Shown here: piece after piece, positions 1 to 12,673 of the stretch
Layout of the letters: every line of letters begins with the position of its first letter
Numbering within the stretch: the stretch's first letter is position 1
Origin: Gordionus sp. m RMFG-2023
Taxonomy: Eukaryota > Nematomorpha > Gordioida > Chordodea > Parachordodidae
Length of the DNA: 64,000 nt
Reading direction: 5' to 3'
Assembly (NCBI RefSeq): GCF_954871325.1
Contig: NC_088777.1
Span: forward strand, 51,514,727-51,578,726
The notes under the pieces: generated by a model
The model's input: only the letters and a program-made list of their open reading frames with translations
What the model was told of the DNA's origin: nothing
The model's database searches: none
Translations under genes and position numbers: made by a program

Positions 1-310
1 GGAACAATTTCTTAAGTATAAAAAAGTTAAAAAGGTTTTAAAATAATTCATTAAGTAAGATATGAATTTTATAATTTTCACTTTCTTATATTCATATAAA
101 CCTTAAAAATCCTGCCTGCCTATAAAAAAAAATATTGCGTATTTTTATTACATATATACAAAATCAATCAGTATAGGAATCTCATTGCAAGAATAATGTA
201 AACATATAATTACCTTGTTACTAAGCACTATTCAAATATTTTACATTCATTTTTAAAAAAAATAAATATGCTAAGAATAAAACGCAATATTTTGTTTAAA
301 AAAAATATTT

Positions 311-318
311 AAAAAAAA
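311..318 (-). terminator. Pol III terminator of tRNA-Arg
   Basis: A run of eight A on the + strand reads as eight T on the - strand, starting one base past the discriminator base of the tRNA gene. This is the usual RNA polymerase III stop signal and supports the tRNA being an expressed nuclear gene. Confidence 0.8.
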
Positions 319-319
319 G

Positions 320-392
320 TACCCCTGGCGGGACTCGAACCCGCAATCCCCGGTTTAGGAGACCGATGCCTTATCCATTAGGCCACAGGGGC
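320..392 (-). tRNA. tRNA-Arg (CCT anticodon), nuclear
   Basis: A 73-nt intronless tRNA folds on the - strand. The 7-bp acceptor is GCCCCTG with CAGGGGT (one G-T pair at the end). The D-arm GGCCTAATGGATAAGGC doubles as the A box, and the anticodon loop CTCCTAA gives anticodon CCT. The T-arm is GCGGG TTCGAGT CCCGC, with the classic B box GGTTCGAGTCC. It decodes AGG. Nothing looks degenerate, and a T-run terminator follows directly. This is clearly a cytosolic gene rather than one of the mitochondrial-type tRNAs further right. Confidence 0.97.
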
Positions 393-1950
393 AATTTAAA
401 TTGACATGTGTGATTTTTCATTATATACTGTAACATTATAAATATATCTTTATTTTAAATATAAATAATCTAATAAAAAATGAAATGTATAAATAATCTA
501 GATAGAATTTTTTTAAATATGTTTGATTTTAAAATACTAAAATATATTTAAATCCATTTAATGTAATAATAATCATTATTATCGCAAATTTGTAATACAT
601 AAACATACCTGTACATCATTAATAAACGGAATAGGCCTTGCTAATAAGCGAAGAAATTAAATATTTGAAAAAAGGAGAGTGCAATACTATCACTTAGCCT
701 AACAGATTTTGATTAGCGACAGCAATCAAATATGGCAATAACATAATTAATTTAATTTTAATGAAATTATCAATTAAAAAATATTATGACAACTAAAATT
801 CAGTTTAAAAGAAATAAATTAATAATAAATATAATAGTTTTGTGATTTTATGATTAATTATCATTCTGATTTATACAATATAAATATCGAAACAATAAAA
901 TATTTAAAATTATCCAAATAATTTTTGGACAAGAATATAAATATATTATTAGCCAAATAATCTATCTTATTTTATTGGAACTTTATTTCAATTATACTTT
1001 TTTTTCTTTCACGAATTAATTATTCATAATATGTAATAAATAATATTTGTTGCTCGCAATCTTTATATTTCTTATCAATGATATACAAAAATGTACATAT
1101 AAAATCAAGTTGATTATGAATATATTTTACAGAAATATAGCGGATAAAGAATAAATAAAATGACTAATAAAAAACTATAGATGATAAAATCAGCCTTGCC
1201 TAAGTTTCTAGGGTCTAACGACAGATGTTATTTAACTCTGTATTTGTTTGTTTTATTAATTTAGCCAACTAAATAAGTATTTAATTTTGTCTTGTTATGT
1301 CTATGCAAGTAATTTTAAATACAGTTTCTTACCATTTGAAATAGGACTAAGGGCTCGAAAGTACTTAGAATGTTGGCCTTTCTCATGGTCTTGAGTATTA
1401 TTGTGATAACTTGTTGTCATTGAAGAATTAAAATGTTTTTATGAATCTGAGTTTATTTTTGGATTAGAATAATTTATTTTTTAGAAAACCCATCATCCAG
1501 CTTACATATGACAATGTATTCACTGGATGCAACCCCTCAGAAATCTATACCTACCTCCATAAGCTGCACTTAGGACGCAAGCGCGAGCCCCTGAAAAATT
1601 TGAATAGCCCCCTAAAGGAAAAAATTGTTTTTGATAGTTCTCTGAACGATATTTTTTTAGAATTCTATTATGTATTATATATAGATTTGATACTATTTTT
1701 AAAAAATTAATAAGACTATATTTTTATTAAATTATAATATAAATTATATTTTCATATTGTTAACAATTGCAATTAAATTCTGTGTTAGAAATGAAGTATC
1801 AATATCACTCATTTTATTAGTATTATAAAATTATAATTTAATTATAAAATTATTATCGATATTAATTGGATAATAAATGGATAATAAATATAGCATATAA
1901 TATGACAAATAAAAATATTTGAAAATAATTCATTTTTAAATTCAATTTAC
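393..1950. other. AT-rich intergenic DNA, no gene seen
   Basis: I see no open frame, RNA gene or repeat boundary here. A short GC-richer patch near 1495-1620 contains cactggatgcaaccc, which resembles the end of the small DNA transposon found at 2850 and 44563, so a decayed fragment of that family may lie there. Confidence 0.5.
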
Positions 1951-1957
1951 TAAACCT

Positions 1958-2357
1958 CTTCCTAGGAAGATTTCTAAGATATGCGAAACTCGTCTGTTAA
2001 ATCTCTAAGTTTATTCAAATATTTTATATTTATTAGATAATGAAGAAAGAAAAGATATTGAATTTGAGATGAATGCCTTAAATAAAAAAAAATATTTAAA
2101 ATAAAGTTTTAATTTCAAACATCCTTAGAAAGAAATTAAAAAGCAAAAATGTTAAGAGAGATAAAATGGGTAATAAGATATTTTTTGTAAAACAATAAAT
2201 GTGAGGATCAATCTGAAGATATTTCTGATGATATCAAATTTTCTAATATAATTAAAGATAAAAATGAATATAGGCATGGAATTTGATGAGGATGCTATGG
2301 CAAGCCTAAATGTTGGTAGCAAAAATCTATATAAGGGTGGTTTGGATATAGAATAAA
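1958..2357 (+). pseudogene. Decayed coding-like fragment, family unknown
   Basis: Several short frames on the + strand have protein-like composition: PRKISKICETRLLNL near 1960, NEERKDIEFEMNALNKKK near 2040, CEDQSEDISDDIKFSNII near 2200 and MNIGMEFDEDAMASLN from 2263, the last ending at a stop at 2354-2356. They lie in different frames with stops between them, so this is not a working gene. The first stretch recalls the region around the CKTRW motif of some domesticated or hAT-like transposase proteins, but the match is by eye and weak. It could also be a broken host gene. Confidence 0.3.
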
Positions 2358-2849
2358 AAAATTTTTTTTTTATAACTTTATAATTTTCCCTACTGGCAAA
2401 TATTTTATAATCGAAATTACTAATATTAATGCTCTTTGATATTATAAATTATAATATATTCTATAATCGCAAATAATTAGTAATTTAATAAATAGATAAA
2501 TATTTTGTATTAAAAAATATTATCTTTTAGCTTACCAAATGTCTTATATTGTTTTACTTATTATCTATATGCTAATGTTAGTATGTATGCATAATATATG
2601 ATAAAATATGAAATTACGAATACTAGTTCGGAGTATGCAAATATTTAAAAATAAAATATGATAAAAGGAAACTAGACCGAAACCTGAAAAAAGCGGTCCA
2701 GAGGCCGAAAGGTATGGGAGGTTTAGACCCCATAAATATTTTTAATTATGCTCCATGGAATTGTAATGGCTAGTAATGTCCCTGCCTACCCCCCCCCCCC
2801 CCTCCAAAAAAACTCCACAACTTTTTTATTATAATAGTATTCCCTTTTA

Positions 2850-3387
2850 ACTTTACATGAGCAGATGGGGTAGGAACAGTTTACAACCAAATTTTTTTTA
2901 AGAGAGGTAGGGGGTCGAATTTAAGTGTGATAGACTAGGATATATTGCTGTAAAAATTAATACTTTTATTATAGATCTATTATAATACAAACGATAACGC
3001 TAAACATCAACCAAATCTATATATTTCACAACAATCACAGACATTATTTTCCTAATAAAACTATTTATGGACCACATTTAATAGGGTAAAAAATTCTATC
3101 ACTAAACTCATATTCGTATCGAACAATATATTATAAAATGCTAATTTTATAATTAGGAGGTTTTTACTTGCATTCATCTAATAAAAAATAACTTATATTC
3201 CCTTTTGATAGTTAGAATTATAACAATAATCATTGAAGTTCCTTTTTAAGTTATGGAGGGAGTGCAATTATTATTATGAAGGTTTAATTAATAATGTGAA
3301 AATGGGCAAATATTTTTAGGGGGAATATATAGGTTTTTGAGGGAAGTTTGCATCCAGTGATTTTTTTTCTGTCAGGTAGACTTGGTT
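2850..3387 (+). mobile_element. Small non-autonomous DNA transposon, old copy
   Basis: The left end (acatgagcagatggggtag, then gaacagtttacaacc) and right end (tttgcatccagtgatt, then ctgtcaggtagac) match the younger copy at 44563-45007. The inner part also matches: an ATATATTGCTG-like stretch, then tattataatacaa, then a catcaaccaaat-like stretch. It has no open frame. The ends are decayed and no clear target duplication is left, so it is much older than the copy inside the Gypsy element. Confidence 0.7.
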
Positions 3388-3589
3388 CTCTTTTATAAAT
3401 TTTAAAGAGAATATCTTAAATTATTAACCCCCCCTACTAACAACTATAAAAATATTGTGAATGTAAATGTGTTATTTTTCAACATGAATTTAATTAAAAC
3501 TTCCTTAGTTACAATAAATTCATTAATATAGTATATTGTTTGGCATAAATATGAGTTTGCTTATAGGATGTCCAACCCTTTTTTAATTA

Positions 3590-3889
3590 AAAAAGATAAT
3601 AAAAATTATTCAGAAATAGTTCTATTTGGAAAAAAATGTCTTTGAATGTGTACCACATATAGATTTGGTTGATGTTCAGCAATATCGTTGTATTATAATC
3701 GGTCTATAATAAAAATATTTATACTTGCAGCAATATATTTTGCCCTATTTCATCTAAAGTTTTGATAGATGATATCCCCCATTAAATTTATTCTACCCCT
3801 AATCTACCAACTTTAAATCCCACCCCAAACTCCCCTCAAAAATTTTTGGATGCAAACTGTTCTTACCAATCCCGCTCATGTAGACCCTG
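3590..3889 (-). mobile_element. Partial inverted copy of the same DNA transposon
   Basis: Read on the - strand from 3889, this begins CAGGGTCTACATGAGCGGG, continues with GAACAGTTTGCATCC, and then matches the first half of the copy at 2850-3070. The other half is missing or too diverged to see. Together with the copy at 2850 it makes a head-to-head pair about 200 bp apart. The terminal CAGGG is better preserved here than at 2850. Confidence 0.65.
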
Positions 3890-3894
3890 ACCCT

Positions 3895-4700
3895 TGGTCT
3901 TAATTGGTTAAATTTGGTATAAGGAGAGGGTGGGTGTAAAAATAAAAATAAAAATTTAGTAGAGGTATTAAATAAGAGTTTAAAATATCTTTTGATTGTA
4001 ATGATAATTATCACTTTACGCGGACGGAACTACTTTTTGGTGGGTCAGGAATATTTTAATCAACACAAAAAAATTTAATGTAGTTATCGAATAAAAAATT
4101 ATTTTTGAATCAAATAATAATATTTACATTTGGTCTTAATGAATTGGACATGAATGCGAAGGGGGGGGGGTAAAATGTGATTAAATTCATTGTAATTATA
4201 ATTTATTCTATGTAGGCAGGTCAAGGTCTTAAGGGGTCGGGAATATTTAGACAACACAGAATATTAATATGGGTATCAAATTAAAGTTTATTTAAATATT
4301 TTTTGATTTAAAGTATTCATTCTTGATCTTAATAGAATGAATTTTTACACCGAGAGAATTAGGGGGGGGGGGGGGGGTTAGAAAAAATCAAAACGTGATA
4401 TGAGTATTAAATAAAAGGTAATTAAATTGTCTCGATTGTAATGATAATAATCACCCTAAATATGTGGGTCATTTCTATCATGTCAAAATATTATTGGTAT
4501 TAAATTAACAAATTAAAATATTTTGGCACCAATAAATAGTAATCATTAAACCATTGAAAATGGTCTGGGGTGGGGGGGGGGTTTATGAATATCAAATAAA
4601 GGTTATTAAGAGTCTAATAAATGAAAAAGATAATAATAACTGTTATCAATGCTTCAATATGTTTATATAAAATTTTTCGACACTATAATATGCACACAAC
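3895..4700 (+). repeat. Four diverged tandem units of about 200-270 bp with G-runs
   Basis: Units repeat in the same order: a G-rich run, then gagtattaaataaaaggt-like sequence, then gattgtaatgataat, then atatgtgggtca-like sequence, then a gtcttaatgaattg-like part. G-runs of 10 to 16 lie at about 4160, 4362 and 4572, and a GGGTGGG version lies at 3926. The spacing is about 205 bp for the last three. Units are well diverged, so the array is old. No open frame is shared by the units. Confidence 0.6.
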
Positions 4701-6055
4701 GAGGGTTGGGCATTTAAAAATGTAAATTACCGTTATCCAAAGATGAAATATAACCTATAAGTTGCCACTTTTAATTAAAATTTACAAATAGAGGAATTAT
4801 GGAACATGATAAATTGGAGATATCGGTATAAACTTAAAAAGAATTGTTCCCTAAAATATATTTAAGTTTATCTACGCTAAAGTTTAAAGTTAATGCCATA
4901 TTTATTAGCCTTTAATTATATATAAATCTTTTAATGCATTTATTTAAATTTTATTTTGTGAATCTATTTTTCCAATATTCTTGCTTCTATATCTATATAA
5001 AAAGTCTTATTCTCGGGTATGTAAAAATTTTAGATTTTATATATGGAATTTTTTATTTATGAATGTGCAATGAATGTGATTTTAAATGTATAATATTTAT
5101 AACGAAAATGTAATAACTGTATTATTTCATTCCTTAGGATGTAAAATGGCATGTCACCAATTGATTTGTATTGATGACGCTTCAAATTTAATGAATAGAA
5201 TCTCAGTCTAGATAATTATATGCGGTTTATGCATATTTTAAGTCTATGATTTTGCTCCAGCAGTTTTTTTTGATATTCCTTTTAGATTGATAATATTTTC
5301 AAAATAAAATCTGAAGTAGCGATAAAAGCTCTCAAGCTGAAGTATAGTTAAACCCTTTTTTTTAGCAGCAAGCTTAAAATCAATTAAAACAGTAGAAGAT
5401 ACTATAAAGTTTAAGAAGTTTGAAAACCAATGTAGAAGATATTTAGGATAGAAGATATTATAAGAACTGTGGCAAGTACTAAGAAAAACTTGGAAAGATG
5501 TAATATTTTAAAATATTGATTAGGAATCTAAAATGAAAAAGAAATTATAAAAATATGTAACTACCCCTTTTAATAATCTTTACTTTCATACAATTAATAA
5601 AAGTAAACAACTTGTAAAGTAAAAGGTATAAACAAAATAATAGTTAAAAATATAAAAACTTAAAAAGTAATTAAAAAAACGGTATAATAAATTATCTTCC
5701 CAAAAAAATAAAACCAACCCCCCCCCCCCCCCCATTATAACTTCCGGAAAAAAGTGGAGAATTACAAACATCAGAATATCAAATCATAAAAAATATTTAA
5801 TCTCCATGAAAATGAAGATTATTAAAAAGGGTAATCACTGATTTTTTAGAAATTTCTTTTCATTTTAGATTTCTAATCAATATTTTATAAAAGTCAAATT
5901 CGATTTTGAAAATATTTTGTAGAAATTTAGCGGATATAGGAGTACACATTTCCTTGGCAATTTACATGATCTAGCAAATCTGTTGGGTGGAGACTAAAGT
6001 AAATTTTTGTTTTTTAGTTAATAAAGGGGGAGGGGGGAAGGTTATTAGAACACCT
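4701..6055. other. Intergenic DNA with a poly-C tract
   Basis: No gene seen. A homopolymer of C lies at 5718-5733. The stretch around 5590-5780 (aaggtataataaattatctt and following) is shared with the sequence that flanks the DNA element at 12674-13474, so it is a dispersed repeat. At 6062-6104 a short segment with aggtcagaataggtcc matches, inverted, a segment near 27003-27030. Confidence 0.5.
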
Positions 6056-6111
6056 TGAAGAAGGAACCCGCAGAGGTCAGAATAGGTCCCCCGCATGGAC
6101 TCAATAGAAAA

Positions 6112-6330
<219 letters not shown>

Positions 6331-7037
6331 ATACGTTTCAAGTTATTTAATACGATCGATTATTTATAAAGTATACGAGTTTAAAATAAATCGCTAATTT
6401 TATTTTCAGGTGGTTATTTTATTAACGATAAATTTTTTAATAATTTTTTTTTGCAAAGTTAATTATATGAAGATTAAAAAAGATTTTACAAAACTAACAT
6501 TTATTTTTAAAATTATATTTATATATATTTTAAAGTTAATTTTTTTTTTTTTAAAAAAAATAAAATAAAATTATTTATAATTATGGTGGAAATTAGAAAA
6601 TCTAAAAATAATTTCGCAAAACGGTAATAATAAAAATAAATTTCTATTATAGAATTAATAAGATTAAACTTCAATTGGGTTTAGGATTAAATATTTCCTC
6701 GAGTCGATAATTTTATCCGGTCAAGATCGATAATAAAAACCGAACCCAAATCGATACTAACGGCTACCGCCATGGTTCAGTTTAAACCGTCGTTCAACCC
6801 GAGAAAACTCGACTGGTAACCTTATAGTGTATTTATAAAATGTATATAAATATACACATTAGGCCGATTACCCTTTAATTATATAGGATGAAAATAACCT
6901 TTTTTTATATATCTTATTTTAATTTCACCCCAAAAAAAAATATAAAATAGGAAATTTTTAGGAAATTTGAAGATTATCTTTACAAATAATTTTTCTTTAA
7001 AAAATAAAAATTAATTAAAATTAAATTTTTTAAAAAA

Positions 7038-10000
7038 ATGTTGAAAGATCTAATAATCTTAGCCTTTTTCTCGGCTTTCTTCCAAGGGTCAGGTAACTTA
7101 CATGCAATTTATAAAAATTTTACTCATTTTTCAATTGATTGGGTATCTAAGAAACTTAAACATTACTGATTAATTATGGTATTTCCCTGCTCACTCTCTC
7201 CCGCCTTAGTATCTCCTCCTATATAAAAAAAATATATATATGTTACATTTTCGGATTTTTGGAATCATTTTTAAATGCATTGATCTATTCAAAGTTGTGA
7301 TATTTAGTGTCCTTAACCCCGAAAAAGGAATATGGTAAAAAATATATCCTTGGATTGCCTTGAATAATAAAATTGAATATTAAATTAGATAATATCAACT
7401 TAGCGTGTTGTAAATATTAATTAATATCTTAAAAATTTCCCTAAAATTCTCTACTAATTTTTTTTTTTAAAAATTGAAAATCATAAAAATTCACAAAATT
7501 CCTAAAATTTTCTCAACAGCAATCACTTCTAATCGAAATCTACTGGATTATCATCAGAATTTTTGTGCAGTTAATTAAAATAGGGCTAAGACCTTTTACG
7601 ATCTTAAGAAGATCATAAGGTGTAACCCTAAATTTTGTCGAGAAACGGTTTATATAGCCTTCGATCGGTGGAAAAAATATAAGAAATGAATGTTGGCTGT
7701 TATGCAAGAAAAGGGGAGGGCCGTTACATTCACATATATTTCTTTTAATTATATTTTTATGTATTTTATAATATATCCTATAATTGTAAGGCATATCATA
7801 TATAAAGATTTTTGAGAAATATGTCTTTGTTTCATGTTGTACATGATTAGAGAAAAATGTGGGGGAGAATTCAGCCATAATTCCAATGGATCCATCTAGC
7901 CAGCCTCTTTAGAAAAAAAATTGAGGAAATTGAGCTATTTTATTTTAATCAAAATCTCAGCATCATTTCTCATTTTTTTTCTCTATACCAGAAAAGACAC
8001 ATTGTTCAAAGAACATAAAATCAGTCTCCGGGACATTATGGTTTGTTAAGACATAATATACAATAAATATTTAGGGGCTCAAAAATGGCTTAATTTTTTT
8101 ATTTTTAAAGTCATTAAATTTGTTCTTTATATATATAACAAACCTCTCTATAATAATATTATATTTTATTTTCTATTAAGATGCTCAATGCACTTGCATT
8201 AATACGAATACTTGTACGGTGACGAACCACACTTTTGCCTACTCTACAAACAGTAATTTTATATAAAAAAAATGGCGGAAGGGGTGGTTGAGTGGAGGAT
8301 AGTGCTCAATTAAAAGTCGCGCAATTTAGACAAAATAACTCTTCGATGAAAAATTAATTAGATTTTTAAAAAAAGAAGGTAAAATTAGTGTCGTAAGACG
8401 GCTCGTTTTGATCCGCGTTTTAAAAATGGCTGACTCGATATTTTAGCCAGAAAAAAAAATATTGCCCAATCCTGGATCTTTAGATCTTCCGGTCATCTAT
8501 GAGCAAAATCTTCAGGATTTCGTAATGTTTATTTGGATTAAAATAGTGAATTAGCCGTTTTTATCGACTTAAAAAGAGCCATTCAACAACACTAGTTAAA
8601 ATGCTTAAAGCCTGTAATTGATCCATTTTCCTCAAAGGGTTTTTCTAATAAAACGAATCCAATTAACGAGATGTTAATACATTATTCCTTATTAAAAATA
8701 TATTTTTTCCTATATTCAATTCGGTATTATTACAGCTCCTTCAGAAATTCTAGTTTCTAAATGTTTCACGAGACCAGCCGGCGGCGGTGTTATTAGCTGC
8801 AAGGCCTCCTATTTCGTTGTTCAGGGTGCGGCTAATAGTACGGGAGATTTCTTTAGTATAGGTAAAGCGAAAAAAAAAATTACATTATAATCCCGAGGTT
8901 TATATAATTCCAATAATATTTATGTTTTATAAAAACTCAAACTTTGATTGACAGCTAGAAAATAAGATAAGACACGTTTTCGATTGAATGACAACTTTAA
9001 AAAAAACGTGATGAACTCCATTTTTTGTAAAGTTTCGCTTTTAAGAGGCAGAATCTTCGCATAAGCACTTATACTTTTCAGATTAATTAGGGATTTATAC
9101 CACCTCCTCCCAGTGACTATTTAAAATTTCGTTTTGTGAAATTAGATAGGTGCGTTTCTTTCCATAAATTTTCATTTCGAAATATCGCGAAGAAAATTAT
9201 CTCTTTAGAAAGCGTATAAAAGATATATTGAGGAATAATATTTATTTAAAAGTAAAAAAAGGATATAGGAAAAACGAATTTTATAAGAAGAATCAAAATA
9301 TTTGGTATGATACGCTAAAACTGTTCAGCTTAACCGTTTAAACTTATGAGATAGTTTGGTATAAATTAGGTGGTAGGCGAATAGCAAAAATGCAGCTTAA
9401 ATTATCGGCCAGTTTTTACCAATCGAGGTTTAAAGATGTAAATTAATATTCTTAGTTTTGATAATCACATTCTTATTCAGAGAGTTATTTGGGTTTGATG
9501 AGTTAGAAAGGACGCCATGTACAAATTTATAGTGTTAATAAAACAGCTGGTTTTGAGTTCGATTTTTTAAAGACGGTTACCTCGATATTTCGTCCTGAAA
9601 AATATTACGCAAGCCTTAAGATTTTCCTTATAGATGGTTAGCCAAGTTTGAAACCCAGGATTTAACAAAAAATCTTTGAAGATCAAAAAAGTATTGAAGA
9701 TCTCTGCTCATAAAAGAAAATTAGAGCTGAAATCTCTTTACAAAAAACATTTTGCTCAAAAAAGCTTCTTTGTTTTTTTTTTGATCTTCAAAAGAGCAAA
9801 ATATCTTTTGAAGAATTTTTTGAATTTTGAGCAAATGTTAAACACCTGTTTGAACATCTATTAACGAAATCCCTGGGCTTAGACTATACATTTCCTACGA
9901 AAATATTAAGTTGAGCCTTTTAAAAACACTATTAACAATCTTATCTATCTTTCATCATTTCACATTAGTCTATATTTGTATACTTGTTGTAAGTTCGAAG

Positions 10001-10323
10001 CCAGATTTATTATTAAAGAAAATACATTATACTATTTTTAACCTTATTTTTTTCTATTCTATAAGTTACTAACTTTAAACGTTTTTTTTAATTTAGCGAT
10101 TAGACTTAGTAACTCTACTGGAACGATAAGTACTACTCCCTTGCCCAGGAATGGAACTATTACAGTAGACGGATCCACCGTTACAAGCGTCTTTGTGCCT
10201 ATCTGGAATTCCTCCAAAGGGGATAACGTTACATTCTCAACTTCATTGGCCACGGACGACAACGTGGCCTGTTTAGTGGTATTTATATTTATTTTTTTTA
10301 GGCCACAACTAAATTTACTTTGA
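7038..10323 (+). CDS. Gene A: small secreted cysteine protein, four exons
   Basis: I do not recognise the family. Predicted exons are 7038-7092, 8181-8252, 8736-8861 and 10097-10278, with GT donors and AG acceptors and all introns in phase 1. The last exon either splices at 10278 or reads on to a stop at 10321-10323. Exon 1 gives MLKDLIILAFFSAFFQGS, a typical signal peptide. Exon 2 has three Cys (QCTCINTNTCTV). Exon 3 has KCFTRPAGGGVISCKASY. Exon 4 has PRNGTITVDG and ends at ACLV. Six Cys could form three disulfides. Six N-glycosylation sequons are visible (NHT, NST, NST, NGT, NSS, NVT). Codon use is GC-richer than the surroundings. Copies B (19187-22605) and C (28630-37984) share exon lengths and phases, which is the main evidence that it is a real gene. 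The function is unknown; secretion is inferred. Confidence 0.75.
8384..8595. mobile_element. Palindromic MITE copy in intron 2 of gene A
   Basis: It begins attagtgtcgtaagacggct and ends ccattcaacaacactag. The two halves are inverted copies of each other. The same insertion is present at the matching place in the right arm (20940-21132), so it was there before the inverted duplication. Confidence 0.85.
9538..9935. mobile_element. Palindromic MITE copy with GATCTTCAA-rich middle
   Basis: Its left end (ctggttttgagttcgatt, then tcgatatttcgtcctg) and right end match the MITE family. The centre from about 9670 to 9850 is low-complexity sequence built from GATCTTCAA and CTTTGAAGATC words that can fold on itself. 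The counterpart in the right arm, 19580-19985, has a similar centre. Confidence 0.7.
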
Positions 10324-10675
10324 TGTTTTTTTTTTTCATTATTTTTATAATTAAATTTACATCAAATAGAACTCGACCTTGAGAATCATTCATAACGTAT
10401 ATAGACTTTGTGTATCATTTTTAAAAACTCCAAAAAATATAATTTTATAACTTATTCGCAAAGCGAAATAATATGTAATATATATATATATATTTACTAA
10501 ATAAGTTACATAAAAATTACATTTTACAATGATAAAATAACAGATATATTCCCCCCCCCCCACACCAATTATGATTCTGGGTTGGTTCCATTTAATATAC
10601 CAGCAAAGTCTATTCTTCTTTTCTTTCTTTTTAAATATTGGACAAATCGCTCAAAAACTATATTGGCGCGGGGTG

Positions 10676-10870
10676 TTTGTGTCGTTAAATGACTCGTTTT
10701 GAGCCGACTTTTTAAAACGGCTAACTCAATATTTTAGCCAGAAAAGCCCCAAGCATTCGATAATATATGTCTTAGACCTTTGTTCCATCCTATGAGCCAA
10801 ATCTTCAGGCTCGCGTAAGATTTTTTCTGGATGAAATATTGAGTTAGTCGTTTAACAACACTAATTGGTA
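10676..10870. mobile_element. Palindromic MITE copy, left arm only
   Basis: It begins gtgtcgttaaatgactcgtt and ends cgtttaacaacactaattgg. The flanks (tattggcgcgg before, gctaaaagaaaac after) meet directly at the matching place in the right arm, which reads on the - strand tatggcgtgg then ttagctaaaagg near 18840-18860. The right arm is thus an apparent empty site. Confidence 0.85.
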
Positions 10871-11470
10871 TGCTAAAAGAAAACAAAAGAGGAAAGACTT
10901 CATTTTGTTAAGAACTCTGGGAATCATTTTATGTTTAAAAAAAGTTAGAAAAATTATATGAGAATATAAGAGTTGTAAGCCTTAGAAAAAATTTAAAAAA
11001 TTATACTTTATTAAAAATTGTTATTCAAAAAAAAAAATCATAAATAGCTGACAAAGATAGGTGCGAAAGCTAAAGTTTATGTCTCGATGACTTCTGGGAA
11101 CTAAATAGATGAATTTAGAAATTCGTTTTTTCCATTAATTTTATAATTATTAACAAACTGTAGTAGTATATATTTAATAATTAGTAATATCACATTATAT
11201 TTTAAATTGCAATTTTTTTTTTGCTTATAGAAATATTTATATATAGCAATAATATTTCGCTTAGTGTTGAATCATTCAACGTGATATACTTAGTTTTAAT
11301 GCTAAAAAAAATAAATAAATAAATAATAATTATATGTGTCTTTAAATATCTTCCTACTTCTTATAAAAATTAAACGTGACACCTCCAGAGTTTAACGATA
11401 AGTAACTAAGAATATGTACGCGTGGTGGACACGCGACATACGGAGATCTCGTTTTTTCGTGAATTTTTTT

Positions 11471-12673
11471 TATTAATCAAGCATACACATGCACAAATTG
11501 GCCAGTTCGCGATTTGTAAATTGGTCTCTATCTAAACGGTAATTCGAGTAATTTGTATGATACCCAAGTGCCCACTTGACAGAGTTGTTAAAGAGCGCAA
11601 AAACATCTGGATTACCGCTAATATTTCAATGTAATTTAATGAAGTTCCCTATTCTTAAAGTCTTTTTTTTGCTACATATATCTAATTAAGACACTTATAT
11701 TGTAAGTCTGTATTAAAGCAATTTTTGTTCATTAAACTAAGATATGCCTTTACTCGTGTTCACCATCTATTTTTACCAATTTTTTTTTTTAACTCTTTCA
11801 AGTATTTTTTTGAACCTTTAACTCTGGTATTCACACATCTTCATCCTTTTGTATGATTCATTATAAAAATTGCCAACTTTGAATGAGTGAGATTGTTCGC
11901 TTTCAAAATTATTAAATGTATCAAAGGCGTAGTAAATTGAGAATATGGTTATATAACACCATACAAATTATTATCTGAATATCATTTGCCATTTGGGCGC
12001 TTGCAAACCAGCAAATTCACTTTTGCAACTATGCCGCTCCAGTTCAAACAATTCATCCAATTATATTCTTTATTTGTGATCATTTTTGATAATCAAATTG
12101 TATGTTTTATAAAAAAAAATCTCTAAATACCCCTGTTTTTATATAATCTTGAGACCCTTATGTTTTTTTCGACTAGGCTAACTGGTCAGTCAGCCCCTGT
12201 ATTTATTTCAAGATTCGTTTCAAAATTAAACGATTTTCGCAGATTTAGAATGTAAAACGTTTTATAATTTGATAGAATAATAAATTATATATTTTTGAAT
12301 AACTTTATTACATATTAAAATGTTTATAATGATAGGAATACTATTGCTTCTAATATTCATCCTGCATTTATAAATCAAATTGGAAGTGGATAAAAAATGG
12401 ATTAAAATATAGAATTAAAATATAAATTTATTAGTTTTATAAGGAATCAATTTTCATATATATATATATAAATATATTTACTATCGATCAAAGATATTCC
12501 ATTTAGAAAAGAAAAGAAAATTTTGGAATTAAATCAAACAGATTATTAGGAAGGAAATATATTACACAAATATTATTATTTTTTTTAAAAAACAAATAAT
12601 ACCCACAATAGTAATTAAAAGTTAAAATAAAAAAAGGTATAAATTATCTTCCAAAAATATAAAGTGGCAGCTA
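11471..12673. other. Spacer DNA inside the inverted repeat, no gene seen
   Basis: AT-rich sequence without an open frame, RNA gene or repeat that I can name. The right part (12530-12670) is the dispersed repeat also seen at 5590-5780. Confidence 0.5.

Larger units (their letters stand above)
6350..11470 (+). repeat. Left arm of a 5-kb inverted duplication
   Basis: This segment matches 18205-23555 in reverse complement from end to end. Outer edge: gattatttataaagtatacgag pairs with actcatatactttataaata near 23540. Mid points: the gene exons pair, as do the blocks at 6690-6740 and 23140-23200. Inner edge: acgcgtggtggacacgcgac at 11420 pairs with gtcgcgtgcccaccacgcgt near 18229. The arms differ by many substitutions and by whole insertions, so the duplication is not recent. 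Confidence 0.92.

Noticed and set aside
10141-10262. Open frame on the - strand opposite exon 4 of gene A
   Set aside because: It mirrors the coding exon. Conservation between copies, splice signals and the shared motifs all support the + strand. The same applies to 19248-19460 opposite gene B.
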